A stretch of DNA of 64,000 nucleotides from Amycolatopsis sp. A133 (GCF_031082405.1 NZ_JAVHJU010000007.1:124001-188000); one strand, 5' to 3'; positions 17,369 to 26,484 are shown, counted from the stretch's first letter. Translations and numbers: made by a program. The notes: generated by a model from the letters alone, not told the origin.

Positions 17369-20278
17369 ATGTGGCTGGCCACCCCCCGCCCCACCTCGGT
17401 TTCCGTCCGGTCCGGACCCGCCCGGCTGACCGGCCGCGACACCGAGCTCGACGCCATCGTCGACGTGCTCAAGCGGCGCCCGGCCGCGGTCCTGATCGAG
17501 GGCGAGCCGGGGATGGGCCGCACCCGGCTGCTCGCGGAGATCGGACGGCGCAAGGAGTTCGACGGCGGCCGCGTCCTCACCGGGGCCTGCCAGCCGCTGC
17601 GGGAACCCTTTCCCTACGGGCCCGTCCTGGAAGCGCTTCGCTCGGTGGGTGACGCGCCCCTCCGGCCGCTCAGCCCCGTCGTCGGTGTGCTGCGGCCGTT
17701 GCTGCCGGAGCTCGCGGAAGCGCTTCCCGAGCGACCGGAACCCCTCGCGGACCCGGTCGCCGAGCGCCACCGCGTGTTCCGCGCGGTGCGGGAGCTGCTG
17801 GCCGCCTGCGGCCCCACGCTCGTGCTGATCGACGACCTCCAGTGGGCCGACGAGGACACCCGGGACCTCATGCGGTTCCTCGCCGGCGCGATGCCGCCGC
17901 AGCTGGCGGTGGTCGCCACCTACCGGTCGGCGACGGACGTCCGTCCCGGCCCCCTCGGAGCGCCGTTTCGCACCGACTCGGCCGTCCACTCCGCCCGCGT
18001 CGCGCTCGGCGCGCTCGACGTCGCGGCCGTGCGCAAGCTGGCGGCCGACATCCTCGACCTGCCCCGGGTCACCGACGAATTCGCGGCGAAGCTGCACGAG
18101 TGCACCGCCGGGATCCCGTTCGTGGCCGAGGAAACGCTGCGCGCGCTGAAGGAGGCGGCCGACCGGCTCCCGGTCGGCGAAGTCCTCTCCGACCGCTTGC
18201 TGGAGAACCTCGAAGTCCCGGTGCTGCTGCGGGAAGCCGTCACCGAACGGCTGTCCGCGCTGCCGGAGCCGGCGGTGCGGTTGGCCGGCGCGGCCGCGGT
18301 GCTCGGCGTCGGCGCCGAAGCCGCCGTGCTCGGCGAACTGGCCGGGCTGTCCGACGACACCCTCCGCACCGCGCTGCTCGCCGCCCTCGCCGGCGGGGTG
18401 CTCGGCGAAGTCGGCGACGGCCGGTACGGCTTCCGGCACCCGTTGGCGCGCAAGGCGGTCTACGACACCGTGACCGGACCCGAACGCTCTTTGCTGCACG
18501 CGCAGGCGATCCGCGTGCTCGCCGCGCAGCCGTCCCCGCCGCTCACCCTGCTGGCCCGGCATTCCCGCGCGGCCGGCCGCGTCGACCAGTGGCGGCACTA
18601 CGCGGAAGCGGCCGCCGACGAGGCGATCACGCGCGGCGAGACGTCCCGCGCGATCGACCTCCTGCAGTCGGTGCTGGCCGAACCCGGCCCCTCGCAGGCC
18701 GACATCGGCCGCGTGGCGGGCAAGCTGAGCCAGGTCGCGCTGCGGGGGTTCCGCCCCGACGTGCTCGGCACGCTGGAGCGCGTCCTCGAAGAGGTGACGC
18801 TGCCGCCGTCGGTGCGCGGGTCGATCCGGCTGAGCCTCGGCATGCTGCTGGTCCGGACCATCGGCGGGCTCGGCCGCGGCCGCCTCGAGGTCGAGCGCGC
18901 GGTCGGCGAGCTGACCGACCGGCCGGACCTGGCCGCCCGCGGGATCACGCTGCTCGCCCAGCCGATCGACGGGCTGACCCCGTTGTCGTGGCACGAAGCC
19001 TGGCGCGCCCGCGCGGGCGAGGTGTACGAGCGGCTCGACGACCCGGAGCTGCGGCTCGCGCTGACCGCCGACCGCATCGCGGCGGCGTCGCACGTCGGCG
19101 ACGGCTCGGGGTGGGCGGAGTTCGAAGCGCTGTCGGACACCGTCGGCACGGTCGCCGAGCGCGTCCAGCTGGCCCGGCTGTGGTGCAACCTGGCCGACGG
19201 GCAGTCGTGGGCCGGGCACCTGGACCGCGCCGAACGGCTGGTGACCGAGGGCGTCCGGCGGGCGACCGACGCCGGCGCGTTGTACGCGATCGGCCTGATC
19301 CAGGGCACCCGCGTCCGGCTGGACTGGGTGCGCGGGCGCTGGACCGGCCTCGCCGAGGCGGCCGAGCAGCTGCGGGACAGCTACCCGGAGCTCGGCCCAA
19401 TCGTCATGGAGTCCTCGCTGGTGCTCGGCGGGCTCGCGGCCGTGCGCGGCGAGTTCGCCGCGGCGCAACGGCACCTGACCGCGGCGAGCGTGCACGCGCC
19501 GGACCGCGGCCCGATCCCGGTGGTGCTGTCGGCCGCGGGAGTGCTGATCTCCGTGCTGCTCGCGACCGACGACGTCGACGGCGCGTGCGCGGCGGCCGAC
19601 ACCGCCGTGGCCGCGGCCGGCCGCAAGGGCGTCTGGATCTGGGCGGCCGCGCTGGTCCCCGCGGCGGCGCAGGCCTACGCGCGGGCCGGGCGCTGGCCGG
19701 AGGCCGACAACGTGGTCGAGGCGTTCGCGCGCGGCATCGAGGGCCGGGACGCACCGGCGGCCACGGCCGCGTTGGTGGCCGGCCGCGCGGTGCTGCTCGA
19801 AGCGCGCGGCAAGCACCTGGCCGCCGCGACGTTGTTCGACGAAGCGGCGTCCGGCTACGCGGCCCTGCCGATGCCCTACCCCGCGACGGCCATGCGGGAG
19901 CGCGCTTCGATGTGCCGCCTCGCCGCGGGCAACCGCGACGCCGTCGACGAGCTGACCGCGGCGGCCGAGGCGTACGAGCAGCTCGGCGCGACCCGCGATG
20001 CCGGCCGCTGCCGTCACCAGCTGCGCGAGCACGGCGCTTGGGCGCCTTCGCAACGCGGACGCCGGGGGTACGGGAGCGAGCTGTCCCCACGGGAACGCGA
20101 AGTGGCACGGATGCTCGCGGAGGGCCGGACGAACCGGGAGATCGCGGACGGGCTGTTCCTTTCGCCGCGAACGGTGGAACAGCACGTGGCGAAGGTGCTC
20201 CGCAAGCTGGGAGCCCGTTCACGCACGGACGTGGCCCGCAAGCTCCCCGGCGAAGTGACGACCGCCCCCGCCGGGTGA
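17369..20278 (+). CDS. LuxR-family ATP-binding regulator (LAL/MalT type)
   Basis: A 969-residue transcription factor. The N-terminal AAA-type ATPase has the P-loop GEPGMGRT (45-52), in which the usual Lys is Arg, and Walker B TLVLIDDLQWAD. A long helical TPR-like middle follows. The C-terminal LuxR helix-turn-helix lies at about 905-960 (LSPREREVARMLAEG, NREIADGLFLSPRTVEQHV). LAL regulators often sit in biosynthetic clusters, but no such genes are adjacent here. The ATG at 17369 is preferred because GAGGAGGG lies 4 nt upstream. Ligand and targets are unknown; the neighbouring divergent protease is one candidate. A palindrome pair follows its stop. Confidence 0.93.
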   Translation: MWLATPRPTSVSVRSGPARLTGRDTELDAIVDVLKRRPAAVLIEGEPGMGRTRLLAEIGRRKEFDGGRVLTGACQPLREPFPYGPVLEALRSVGDAPLRPLSPVVGVLRPLLPELAEALPERPEPLADPVAERHRVFRAVRELLAACGPTLVLIDDLQWADEDTRDLMRFLAGAMPPQLAVVATYRSATDVRPGPLGAPFRTDSAVHSARVALGALDVAAVRKLAADILDLPRVTDEFAAKLHECTAGIPFVAEETLRALKEAADRLPVGEVLSDRLLENLEVPVLLREAVTERLSALPEPAVRLAGAAAVLGVGAEAAVLGELAGLSDDTLRTALLAALAGGVLGEVGDGRYGFRHPLARKAVYDTVTGPERSLLHAQAIRVLAAQPSPPLTLLARHSRAAGRVDQWRHYAEAAADEAITRGETSRAIDLLQSVLAEPGPSQADIGRVAGKLSQVALRGFRPDVLGTLERVLEEVTLPPSVRGSIRLSLGMLLVRTIGGLGRGRLEVERAVGELTDRPDLAARGITLLAQPIDGLTPLSWHEAWRARAGEVYERLDDPELRLALTADRIAAASHVGDGSGWAEFEALSDTVGTVAERVQLARLWCNLADGQSWAGHLDRAERLVTEGVRRATDAGALYAIGLIQGTRVRLDWVRGRWTGLAEAAEQLRDSYPELGPIVMESSLVLGGLAAVRGEFAAAQRHLTAASVHAPDRGPIPVVLSAAGVLISVLLATDDVDGACAAADTAVAAAGRKGVWIWAAALVPAAAQAYARAGRWPEADNVVEAFARGIEGRDAPAATAALVAGRAVLLEARGKHLAAATLFDEAASGYAALPMPYPATAMRERASMCRLAAGNRDAVDELTAAAEAYEQLGATRDAGRCRHQLREHGAWAPSQRGRRGYGSELSPREREVARMLAEGRTNREIADGLFLSPRTVEQHVAKVLRKLGARSRTDVARKLPGEVTTAPAG

Positions 20279-20284
20279 CCCAAG

Positions 20285-20338
20285 CGCAGCTTTCACGTGA
20301 AAGCTGCGACCTGGGGCCGTAGCTTTCACGTGAAAGCT
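20285..20338. repeat. Tandem pair of TTTCACGTGAAA-centred palindromes
   Basis: A 24-bp perfect palindrome CGCAGCTTTCAC/GTGAAAGCTGCG (20285-20308) and an 18-bp copy AGCTTTCACGTGAAAGCT (20321-20338) have centres 33 nt apart. They lie between the LAL regulator and the next gene in the same direction, so at most they terminate the regulator transcript. This is the second of three such pairs in the window. Confidence 0.9.
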
Positions 20339-20361
20339 CGGGGACGACCTAGGGTGGGCCG

Positions 20362-21033
20362 GTGACTGAAGAGGCACTGCCCGCTTGGCGGCGGCGGACC
20401 TCCGGGGAAACCCGGTGGGCCGCGATGGGCGTTGTTGTCGCGACCCTGGTGCTGCAGGTCGCCCTGCCCGATGACATGGCCCTGCGTCCGTGGTGGCTGC
20501 TGCCCGCCGTGTCGGTGTTGCTCGTGGTGGCGCTGCTGCTGGTCAACCCGGGCCGGATGTCGCAGTTCAGCGCCGTCGAACGGGTCATCGCGCTGCTGCT
20601 GGTCGCCGCCGTGACGGTGGTGAACGCCTGGTCGGCGGCGAGCCTGGTGGACGGCATCGCGACCGGCACGGTCGACGGCCGCGCCGGGGCCGTGCTGGTC
20701 ACCGGCGGGGTCGTCTACTGGACGAACATCGTGGTCTTTTCGCTGTGGTACTGGGAATTCGACCGCGGCGGCCCGGGCCGGCGGGCCGCGGGCCGGGCGG
20801 AGTTCCCCGACCTGCAGTTCCCGCAGATGGCCGACCCGGACCTCGCCCACCGCGACTGGGAGCCGTCCTATTTGGACTACCTGTACTTCTCGTTCACCAA
20901 CGCGGCCGCCTTCAGCCCCACCGACGTCATGCCGCTGCGGATCTGGGCGAAGATGACGATGATGCTGCAGGCGGCCATCTCGCTGGTGCTCGCCCTGATG
21001 GTGGTCGCCTGGGCGGTCGGCGGTCTCAAATAG
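20362..21033 (+). CDS. DUF1345 family membrane protein
   Basis: A 223-residue integral membrane protein with about five hydrophobic segments. It has the DUF1345 hallmarks: a central VYWTNIVVFSLWYWEFDRGG stretch and the loop with YLYFSFTNAAAFSPTDVMPL, which resembles the pore loop of small ion channels (SFTNAxAFSPTD). Function is unknown, though channel-like roles have been suggested for the fold. TAGGGT ends 6 nt before the GTG start with no ribosome site, suggesting a leaderless mRNA. It is convergent with the eqolisin gene, only 1 nt apart. Confidence 0.88.
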   Translation: MTEEALPAWRRRTSGETRWAAMGVVVATLVLQVALPDDMALRPWWLLPAVSVLLVVALLLVNPGRMSQFSAVERVIALLLVAAVTVVNAWSAASLVDGIATGTVDGRAGAVLVTGGVVYWTNIVVFSLWYWEFDRGGPGRRAAGRAEFPDLQFPQMADPDLAHRDWEPSYLDYLYFSFTNAAAFSPTDVMPLRIWAKMTMMLQAAISLVLALMVVAWAVGGLK

Positions 21034-21034
21034 C

Positions 21035-21742
21035 TCAGTGGCGGGTCATCGTGAAGCTCTGGCCGTCGGAGCCGACGGCGCTCGGGCTCCACGTGTAGCT
21101 GCCCTTGTCGTCGGCGTTCAGGCCGGACGGGCTCGTCGAAGCCAGGTTCGTCCCGTTGAACTTGACGCCGGTGAACTTGATGCCGCCGGAGATCGACGGG
21201 TACGAGTCGGTCGGCGACTCGATGATCGCCTCCGCGGACGCGTGCTTCGAGGTCAGCGACTTGGTGATCGTCTTCGACCAGCCCTTGGTCGTGTCGCTGA
21301 TGTCGAGCCGGTAGGTGTTCGTCGCCGTCCGCGTCACCGTTGCGGTGATGTGGTCGCCGGCGCTGACCGGCGACGAGTAGTACACCGGCGCGGCGGGATA
21401 CATCTCGTACCAGGCCTGGTAGACCGGGCGGCCGCTGGAGCAGTCGGTGGCCACGCCGGTCTGTTCCACAGTGGACGAACCGTCGCCGTCGATGCCCACC
21501 CAGGGTGCGAACAGGTCGTTGGTGGACGTGCAGGTCACGGACGGTTCCGTCCAGCTCGCGGTGGCCGTGGTGAAGCTGCCGAAGCTGACGTACCCACCCC
21601 AGTTTCCACCGGAGAACTGGTGGCCGTGGAAGTGCGCACCGAACACAGCGGCGTGGGCGGTACCCGAGACGGCCAGCGAAGCCGCCGCGGCGGCGGCCAC
21701 CGTGAGGACGCGGACAAGACGCGAAGAAACGAATCCGGACAT
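21035..21742 (-). CDS. Secreted G1-family (eqolisin) glutamic peptidase
   Basis: An exported acid protease of the glutamic type, a family best known from fungi but also present in actinomycetes. The 235-residue product has a signal peptide ending near AHAA and the strand GGYVSFGSFTTATASWTEP. The catalytic Gln94 lies in WVGIDGDGSSTVEQTG and the Glu175 in ASAEAIIESPT. The ATG at 21742 is preferred over one six codons upstream because CGGAG is better spaced. A near-palindromic GAAAGTAGCTACCTTC element lies about 80 nt upstream. The pairing of key residues with known eqolisins is by eye. Confidence 0.88.
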   Translation of the reverse strand: MSGFVSSRLVRVLTVAAAAAASLAVSGTAHAAVFGAHFHGHQFSGGNWGGYVSFGSFTTATASWTEPSVTCTSTNDLFAPWVGIDGDGSSTVEQTGVATDCSSGRPVYQAWYEMYPAAPVYYSSPVSAGDHITATVTRTATNTYRLDISDTTKGWSKTITKSLTSKHASAEAIIESPTDSYPSISGGIKFTGVKFNGTNLASTSPSGLNADDKGSYTWSPSAVGSDGQSFTMTRH

Positions 21743-21884
21743 GCGGAAGACTCCGTTCACCGTGGGGACGGCGGGAAAACCCGTGTGCCCAGTGTTGGAT
21801 CCGCGCCCGGCCGAAGGTAGCTACTTTCGAAGGGTATTCACATTCCGGGAAAGACTCACCATTTGCCGGAATTGAACCGGAAAA

Positions 21885-21928
21885 GACCCGTGAAGGCCTC
21901 CGCGGGGGAAAAGAGGCCTTCACGGGTC
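21885..21928 (-). terminator. Terminator of the ABC importer operon
   Basis: Perfect 16-bp arms (GACCCGTGAAGGCCTC and its complement) with a 12-nt loop lie 40 nt past the stop of the substrate-binding protein gene. Read on the minus strand the hairpin is followed by TTTT, as in an intrinsic terminator. Confidence 0.85.
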
Positions 21929-21968
21929 CATGTCGCTCACCTACCGCCCGGTCAGGTGAGCGGGGCTC

Positions 21969-23024
21969 CTACTGCGCGGCCTGCGCGTGCGCGGCGTCCA
22001 CGAACTGCGTCGTGTACGTCTTCGACAGGTCGATCTTGTCCTTCTTCGGCTTCACGTTGCTCGACGACTCTCCGAGCACCTTGAGCACGTTCTGCGCACC
22101 GGCCCGGTCCATCCGGCCGTCCTTGGTGAACATCGGCAGGCTGTCCCGCAGCGACTTCACGTACAGCGCCTTGTCCCCGCCGGCGAACGACGGCGGCATC
22201 ATCGCGGCGACCTGTTCCGGGGTGTGCGAAGAAATCCACTTCAGGGTCTCGACGTACGCATTGGCCAGTTTCTGCACGATGTCCGGATAGCGTTTCACGA
22301 TTTCGCAGCCCATGTACAGCGAGCTCGCCGGGTACAAACCACCCAAAGCGGCCTTGGTGCCTTCGACCGTTCGCATGTCGAAGAGCACCTTCGCCTGGCC
22401 GGTGTTCGTCAGCTGCGCGATCGTCGGGTCGGTCGTCATGCCGGCGTCGATCGAGCCCTGGTTCATCGCCGAGATGAACGTCTGCCCGGCGCCGACCTTC
22501 ACCGGCGTGTACTCCTTCGACGTGACGCCGCCGCGCAGGGCCAGCGCCTTGGTCAGGAAGTCCGTCGACGAACCCAGCGACGTGACGCCGAGGTTGCGGC
22601 CCTTGAAGTCCGCACCCGATTTGATCTCGTCCGCCTTCTTCGTCGCGACCATCTCGGCTTCACCCGGCACGTTCGCGAACTGCACGACGCTCTCGATGCA
22701 CTGCTCCTTGGCCTGCAGGTCGATCGTGTGGTCGTAGAACCCCACGACCGCCTGCACTTCGCCGGCCAGCAGCGACGTCTCGGCGTTCGCGCCGGACGGC
22801 TGGTCGAAGAGCTCGACGTCGAGGCCCTGCCGCTGGTAGGCGCCGATCTGCTGGGCCAGCTGGCCGGGCAGGTAGATCACCTTCGACAGGCCGCCGACCA
22901 TGACCTTGATGTGCGGCCGGCCGGTGTCCCCGAGCGAGATCTCGCGCGAGTCGCGGCAGGCGGTGACTCCGGCCAGGGTGACCGCGAGCGCGGCCACCAC
23001 GCCGACTGTCCTTTTGAGACGCAT
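21969..23024 (-). CDS. ABC transporter substrate-binding lipoprotein, NMT1/taurine-like
   Basis: The extracellular solute receptor of an ABC importer. The 351-residue product has a lipoprotein signal with lipobox LAGVTAC (Cys23). An NMT1/SsuA-type fold follows, beginning IKVMVGGLSKVIYLPGQLAQQIGAYQRQ split by the usual 'GLDVELFD' strand, with the hinge segments GVTSLGSSTDFL and GSIDAGMTTDPTIAQL. Members bind sulfonates, nitrate, thiamine pyrimidines or aromatic acids; the substrate here is not evident. It is the last gene of a three-gene operon, starting 1 nt after the permease stop. Confidence 0.9.
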   Translation of the reverse strand: MRLKRTVGVVAALAVTLAGVTACRDSREISLGDTGRPHIKVMVGGLSKVIYLPGQLAQQIGAYQRQGLDVELFDQPSGANAETSLLAGEVQAVVGFYDHTIDLQAKEQCIESVVQFANVPGEAEMVATKKADEIKSGADFKGRNLGVTSLGSSTDFLTKALALRGGVTSKEYTPVKVGAGQTFISAMNQGSIDAGMTTDPTIAQLTNTGQAKVLFDMRTVEGTKAALGGLYPASSLYMGCEIVKRYPDIVQKLANAYVETLKWISSHTPEQVAAMMPPSFAGGDKALYVKSLRDSLPMFTKDGRMDRAGAQNVLKVLGESSSNVKPKKDKIDLSKTYTTQFVDAAHAQAAQ

Positions 23025-23025
23025 G

Positions 23026-23931
23026 TCAGACCGCCTTGATCGCGGCTTCGGAGGCGGACGGCGGGCGCCAGCGCAGCAGCCTGCCTTCCAGCGTGCTGAT
23101 CCCCCACTCGGCCAGCAGCGCGACGACGGTGATGATCAGCATGCCCGCGTACACGCCCGCGGTGTCGAACGTGCCTTGCGCGTTCGCGATGAGGAAGCCC
23201 ATACCGGCTTTCGCGCCGGTGTACTCGCCGACCACCGCGCCGATCAGCGCGAACCCGAACGCGACGTGCAGCGACGACAGGATCCACGACGTCGCGCTCG
23301 GCAGCACGATCGACTTCAGCACCTGGCCGCGGGTCGCGCCGAGGATGCGGGCGTTGTCGATCAGGTTGCGGTCGACCTCGCGGGCCCCGGTGAAGGCGTT
23401 GAAGAACACCGCGAAGAACACGAGCACGACGACGGTCGCGACCTTCGACGAGAGCCCGAGCCCGAACCAGATGACGAACAGCGCGGCGAGCACGATTCGC
23501 GGCAACGCGTTGGCGGCCTTGATGAACGGCGCCAGCACCTGCGCGAGGTAGGAGCTGCGGCCGAGGATCACGCCGAACACGACCCCGAAGATGGCGCCGA
23601 TGACGAAGCCGATCGCGGCCTCCTCGACGGTCACCAGGATCTGGTACCAGATCGAGCCGAAGTCGGTGCCGGCGCTGAACCACTCGACGAGCCGTTCCCA
23701 GATCTTCGACGGCTTCGAGTAGAAGAACGGGTCGATCCAGTACGTCGCGGTCAGCTCCCAGCTGCCCAGCCAGACGACGACGATCGCCAGGCGCAGCAGC
23801 CAGATGTTGCGCCTGCGCCGCCCGGTGGCCTGCTTCGCGCGAGCGAGGATGTCCTGCTCGGTCTCGAGGACCGGCAAGGGAGCGGACGTAGCCGCCGGGG
23901 TCTCAAGCGACACTGGTCGCTCCCTTCTCAC
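23026..23931 (-). CDS. ABC transporter permease, nitrate/sulfonate type
   Basis: The membrane component of the importer, 301 residues with six predicted helices. The cytoplasmic EAA loop is clear: GATRGQVLKSIVLPSATSWI, followed by LHVAFGFALIGAVVGEY. An N-terminal helix preceded by RRRRNIWLLRLAIVVVWLG anchors it. The gene overlaps the upstream ATPase gene by 29 nt, implying translational coupling. Confidence 0.93.
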   Translation of the reverse strand: MRRERPVSLETPAATSAPLPVLETEQDILARAKQATGRRRRNIWLLRLAIVVVWLGSWELTATYWIDPFFYSKPSKIWERLVEWFSAGTDFGSIWYQILVTVEEAAIGFVIGAIFGVVFGVILGRSSYLAQVLAPFIKAANALPRIVLAALFVIWFGLGLSSKVATVVVLVFFAVFFNAFTGAREVDRNLIDNARILGATRGQVLKSIVLPSATSWILSSLHVAFGFALIGAVVGEYTGAKAGMGFLIANAQGTFDTAGVYAGMLIITVVALLAEWGISTLEGRLLRWRPPSASEAAIKAV

Positions 23932-24709
23932 GGGCCTTGTCGACCTCGCTGCGCAGCGATTCCCAGATGTCGGCGTAGAGCTTGCGGAACTCCTCGGTCA
24001 GCCGCAGCTCCTCGACCTTCCGCGGCCGCTCGAGCGGGATCTCGAAGACGTCCTTCACGGTGGCCGGGCCGGTCGTCAGAACGACGACCTTGTCCGAGAG
24101 CGCGATCGCCTCGTCGAGGTCGTGGGTCACGAAGATCACCGCGGCCCCCGAACCGGACCACAGCCGCAGCAGCTCGTCCTGCATCAGCGCCCGTGTCTGG
24201 ACGTCGAGCGCCGAGAACGGCTCGTCCATCAGCAGGATCTTCGGCTTGGTGACGAGCGTCTGGGCCAGCGCGACGCGCTTGCGCATGCCGCCCGACAGCT
24301 GGTGCGGGTAGTACTTCTCGAAGCCGGCGAGCCCGACGCGGGCGATCCAGTCGACGGCCTGCGCGCGGGCCTCGGCCTTCGGCACCCCGCGGAAGCGCGG
24401 TCCGGAAGCGACGTTCTCCAGCACCGAGCGCCACGGCATCACGGCGTCGGTCTGGAACATGTAGCCCACCCCGTCCGGAATGGACTTCACGTCCTCGCCG
24501 TTCACCCGCACCCGGCCGGCCGACGGCGGCTGCAGCCCGGAGACCAGCGAGAGCGTCGTCGACTTGCCGCAGCCGGTGGGGCCGACGACGGCGACGAACT
24601 CGCCGGGCTGGACGGTCATGGTCAGATCGCGGACGGCCGTGTGCACGGAACCGGACCCGCTCGGGAACCGTTTGGTGGCTCCGGTGAGTTCGATCAGTGG
24701 GGGAACCAT
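23903..24709 (-). CDS. ABC transporter ATP-binding protein, nitrate/sulfonate type
   Basis: Powers the importer by ATP hydrolysis. The 268-residue protein has Walker A VGPTGCGKST, Q-loop MFQTDAVMPW, signature LSGGMRKRVALAQ, Walker B ILLMDEPFSALD and switch His in IFVTHDLDEA. The Q-loop type and short size fit the SsuB/TauB/NrtD group. It is the first gene of the operon, which is transcribed away from the divergent two-component system. Confidence 0.94.
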   Translation of the reverse strand: MVPPLIELTGATKRFPSGSGSVHTAVRDLTMTVQPGEFVAVVGPTGCGKSTTLSLVSGLQPPSAGRVRVNGEDVKSIPDGVGYMFQTDAVMPWRSVLENVASGPRFRGVPKAEARAQAVDWIARVGLAGFEKYYPHQLSGGMRKRVALAQTLVTKPKILLMDEPFSALDVQTRALMQDELLRLWSGSGAAVIFVTHDLDEAIALSDKVVVLTTGPATVKDVFEIPLERPRKVEELRLTEEFRKLYADIWESLRSEVDKAREKGATSVA

Positions 24710-24811
24710 GGGGAGGTGACTCCTTCGTCACGTGGTGGGGCTCACGTTGGGAAGGGACGTTAAGTACGCGTGGCGCCCAGGTGAAGCTTGTCGACGTTCT
24801 CCGCGCGAGCT

Positions 24812-24844
24812 GTGCGTTCTGAATGTTTTGCTCATTTAGCGCAC
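24812..24844. promoter_or_regulatory. AT-rich inverted repeat between ABC operon and sensor kinase
   Basis: A GTGCG at 24812-24816 is mirrored by CGCAC at 24840-24844 around an AT-rich core that includes TTCTGAATGTTTTGCTCATT. It is the most AT-rich patch of the locus and sits in the 152-nt divergent spacer. CitB/DcuR-type regulators bind AT-rich sites, so it is a candidate operator for the adjacent response regulator; this is inference. Confidence 0.4.
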
Positions 24845-24873
24845 GGGCTTGACCTGGGGGTATGGTCCCCGCC

Positions 24874-26484
24874 ATGCCAAAGTGGGCGCTCTTCCCGCGG
24901 ATGCGGTTCAGCAGGCAGGTGCTGCTGCTGCAGATCGGCGTGGTCGCTTTGGTCGTCGGGCTCGGGGTCGCCCTGGTCAGCGTGCTCCTCTCCCGCACCC
25001 TCACCGAGCAGTACGGGCAGCGCGCGCTGGCCATCGCGAAGTCGGTGGCGGCGGACCCGGTGGTCGTCGCGAACGCCACCGCGAAGATCCCCGGCGGCGC
25101 CCTCGAGGAACGGGCCTTGGCGGTCAACGCGGCCAACGACGCGCTGTTCGTGGTGATCACCGACAACAAGGGCATCCGGCTCGCGCACCCGACGCTCTCC
25201 GAGATCGGCAAGCCGGTGAGCACGTCCCCGGAGCGGGCGCTGGCCGGAGAGGACGAAGTCAGCGCCGTGCAGAGCGGCACGCTGGGCTTGTCCGTCCGCA
25301 GCAAGACGCCGATCTGGACGCCGGATCACCGGCGGGTGGTCGGCGAGGTGAGCGTCGGCTTCGACGTCGCCGATCCGACCGGCGCGTTCAACCAGCTGCT
25401 GGCGATCACGCTGCTCTTCGCGGGCGGCGCGCTGCTGCTCGGCGCGGGCGCGTCGGCGCTGCTGAACCGGCGGCTGCGGCGCGTCACGCACGGCCTCGAA
25501 CCGCACGAACTGACCGAGCTGCTCTACGAACGCGAGGCCGTCCTGCACGGGATCGGCGAAGGCGTGCTCGCGGTCGACGAAGCGAACCGCGTCTCGGTCC
25601 GCAACGACGAGGCCGAACGCCTGCTCGGCACCGAGCTCCCGATCGGCGCGGCGATGTCCGAACTCGAACTCAGCCCGCGGCTGCACAAGGCCGTCGCCGA
25701 GGGACGGCCGGTCGACAACCTGCTCGCGGTCGCCGGGAACCGGGTGCTGGTGATCAATTCGCGGGCCGTGCGCCTGGACGACCGCCCGATCGGCACCGTG
25801 CTCACCTTCCGCGACCGCACCGACCTCGACACGCTCACCCGCGAGCTCGACGGCATCCGCGCCCTGTCCGACGGCCTGCGCGCCCAGCGGCACGAGTTCG
25901 CGAACCGGCTGCACACCCTCTACGGGCTGCTCCAGCTCGGCCACCACACCGAGGCCGTCGAGTACCTGCAGACGCTGACGGACTCGTCGTCGGCGCGGCC
26001 GAGCGAGCTGGGCGACGCGGTCGCCGACCCGTACCTGCAGGCGCTGCTCGTCGCGAAAACCGAGCAGGCGCAGGAAAAGGGCCTCACGCTCAAGCTCGCC
26101 GAAGACAGCTGGGTGCCCGCGACGGTGACCGACCCGATCGCCGCGAACACCGTGATCGGCAACCTCGTCGACAACGCCCTGCACGCCGCCCGGATGGGCC
26201 CGCGGCGGCCGGCGACGGTCGAGGTGGGCCTGCTCGCCGAGGACGGCACCCTGCACGTGTCCGTTGTGGACAGCGGGCCCGGTGTGCCCGCCGAGCTGCG
26301 GCGGACGTTGTTCGACGAAGGCGTCTCGACGAAGATCACGCCCGGGCACGGCCTCGGCTTGGCCCTGGCCCGGCAGGCCGCCCGCGCCCGCGGCGGCGAC
26401 GTCTGGCTGGCCGACCCCGGCGAGGGCGAGACGGGTGCCCTGTTCGTCGCCAAACTGCCCGGAATGCTGACGGAGGACGGATGA
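24874..26484 (+). CDS. Sensor histidine kinase, CitA/DcuS type
   Basis: A membrane sensor of small carboxylates or similar extracytoplasmic ligands in its known relatives. The 536-residue product has a first helix (VLLLQIGVVALVVGLGVALV), a periplasmic PDC/Cache domain of about 135 residues, a second helix (LLAITLLFAGGALLLGAG), a PAS region, the SpoB-type phospho-acceptor box (LRAQRHEFANRLHTL, His about 340) and an ATPase domain with NLVDNALHAA and GHGLGLALAR. I place the start at ATG 24874, since TATGGT lies 7 nt upstream as in other leaderless genes here; an ATG at 24862 is the alternative. It overlaps the regulator gene by 4 nt. Confidence 0.92.
   Translation: MPKWALFPRMRFSRQVLLLQIGVVALVVGLGVALVSVLLSRTLTEQYGQRALAIAKSVAADPVVVANATAKIPGGALEERALAVNAANDALFVVITDNKGIRLAHPTLSEIGKPVSTSPERALAGEDEVSAVQSGTLGLSVRSKTPIWTPDHRRVVGEVSVGFDVADPTGAFNQLLAITLLFAGGALLLGAGASALLNRRLRRVTHGLEPHELTELLYEREAVLHGIGEGVLAVDEANRVSVRNDEAERLLGTELPIGAAMSELELSPRLHKAVAEGRPVDNLLAVAGNRVLVINSRAVRLDDRPIGTVLTFRDRTDLDTLTRELDGIRALSDGLRAQRHEFANRLHTLYGLLQLGHHTEAVEYLQTLTDSSSARPSELGDAVADPYLQALLVAKTEQAQEKGLTLKLAEDSWVPATVTDPIAANTVIGNLVDNALHAARMGPRRPATVEVGLLAEDGTLHVSVVDSGPGVPAELRRTLFDEGVSTKITPGHGLGLALARQAARARGGDVWLADPGEGETGALFVAKLPGMLTEDG

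Noticed and set aside
17327..20185. Very long open frame antisense to the LAL regulator (about 950 codons)
   Set aside because: Same cause; no ribosome site or conserved motif, while the plus-strand frame has clear ATPase and HTH motifs.
17369..20278. LAL regulator as marker of a secondary-metabolite cluster
   Set aside because: No polyketide synthase, peptide synthetase, terpene synthase or tailoring genes flank it.
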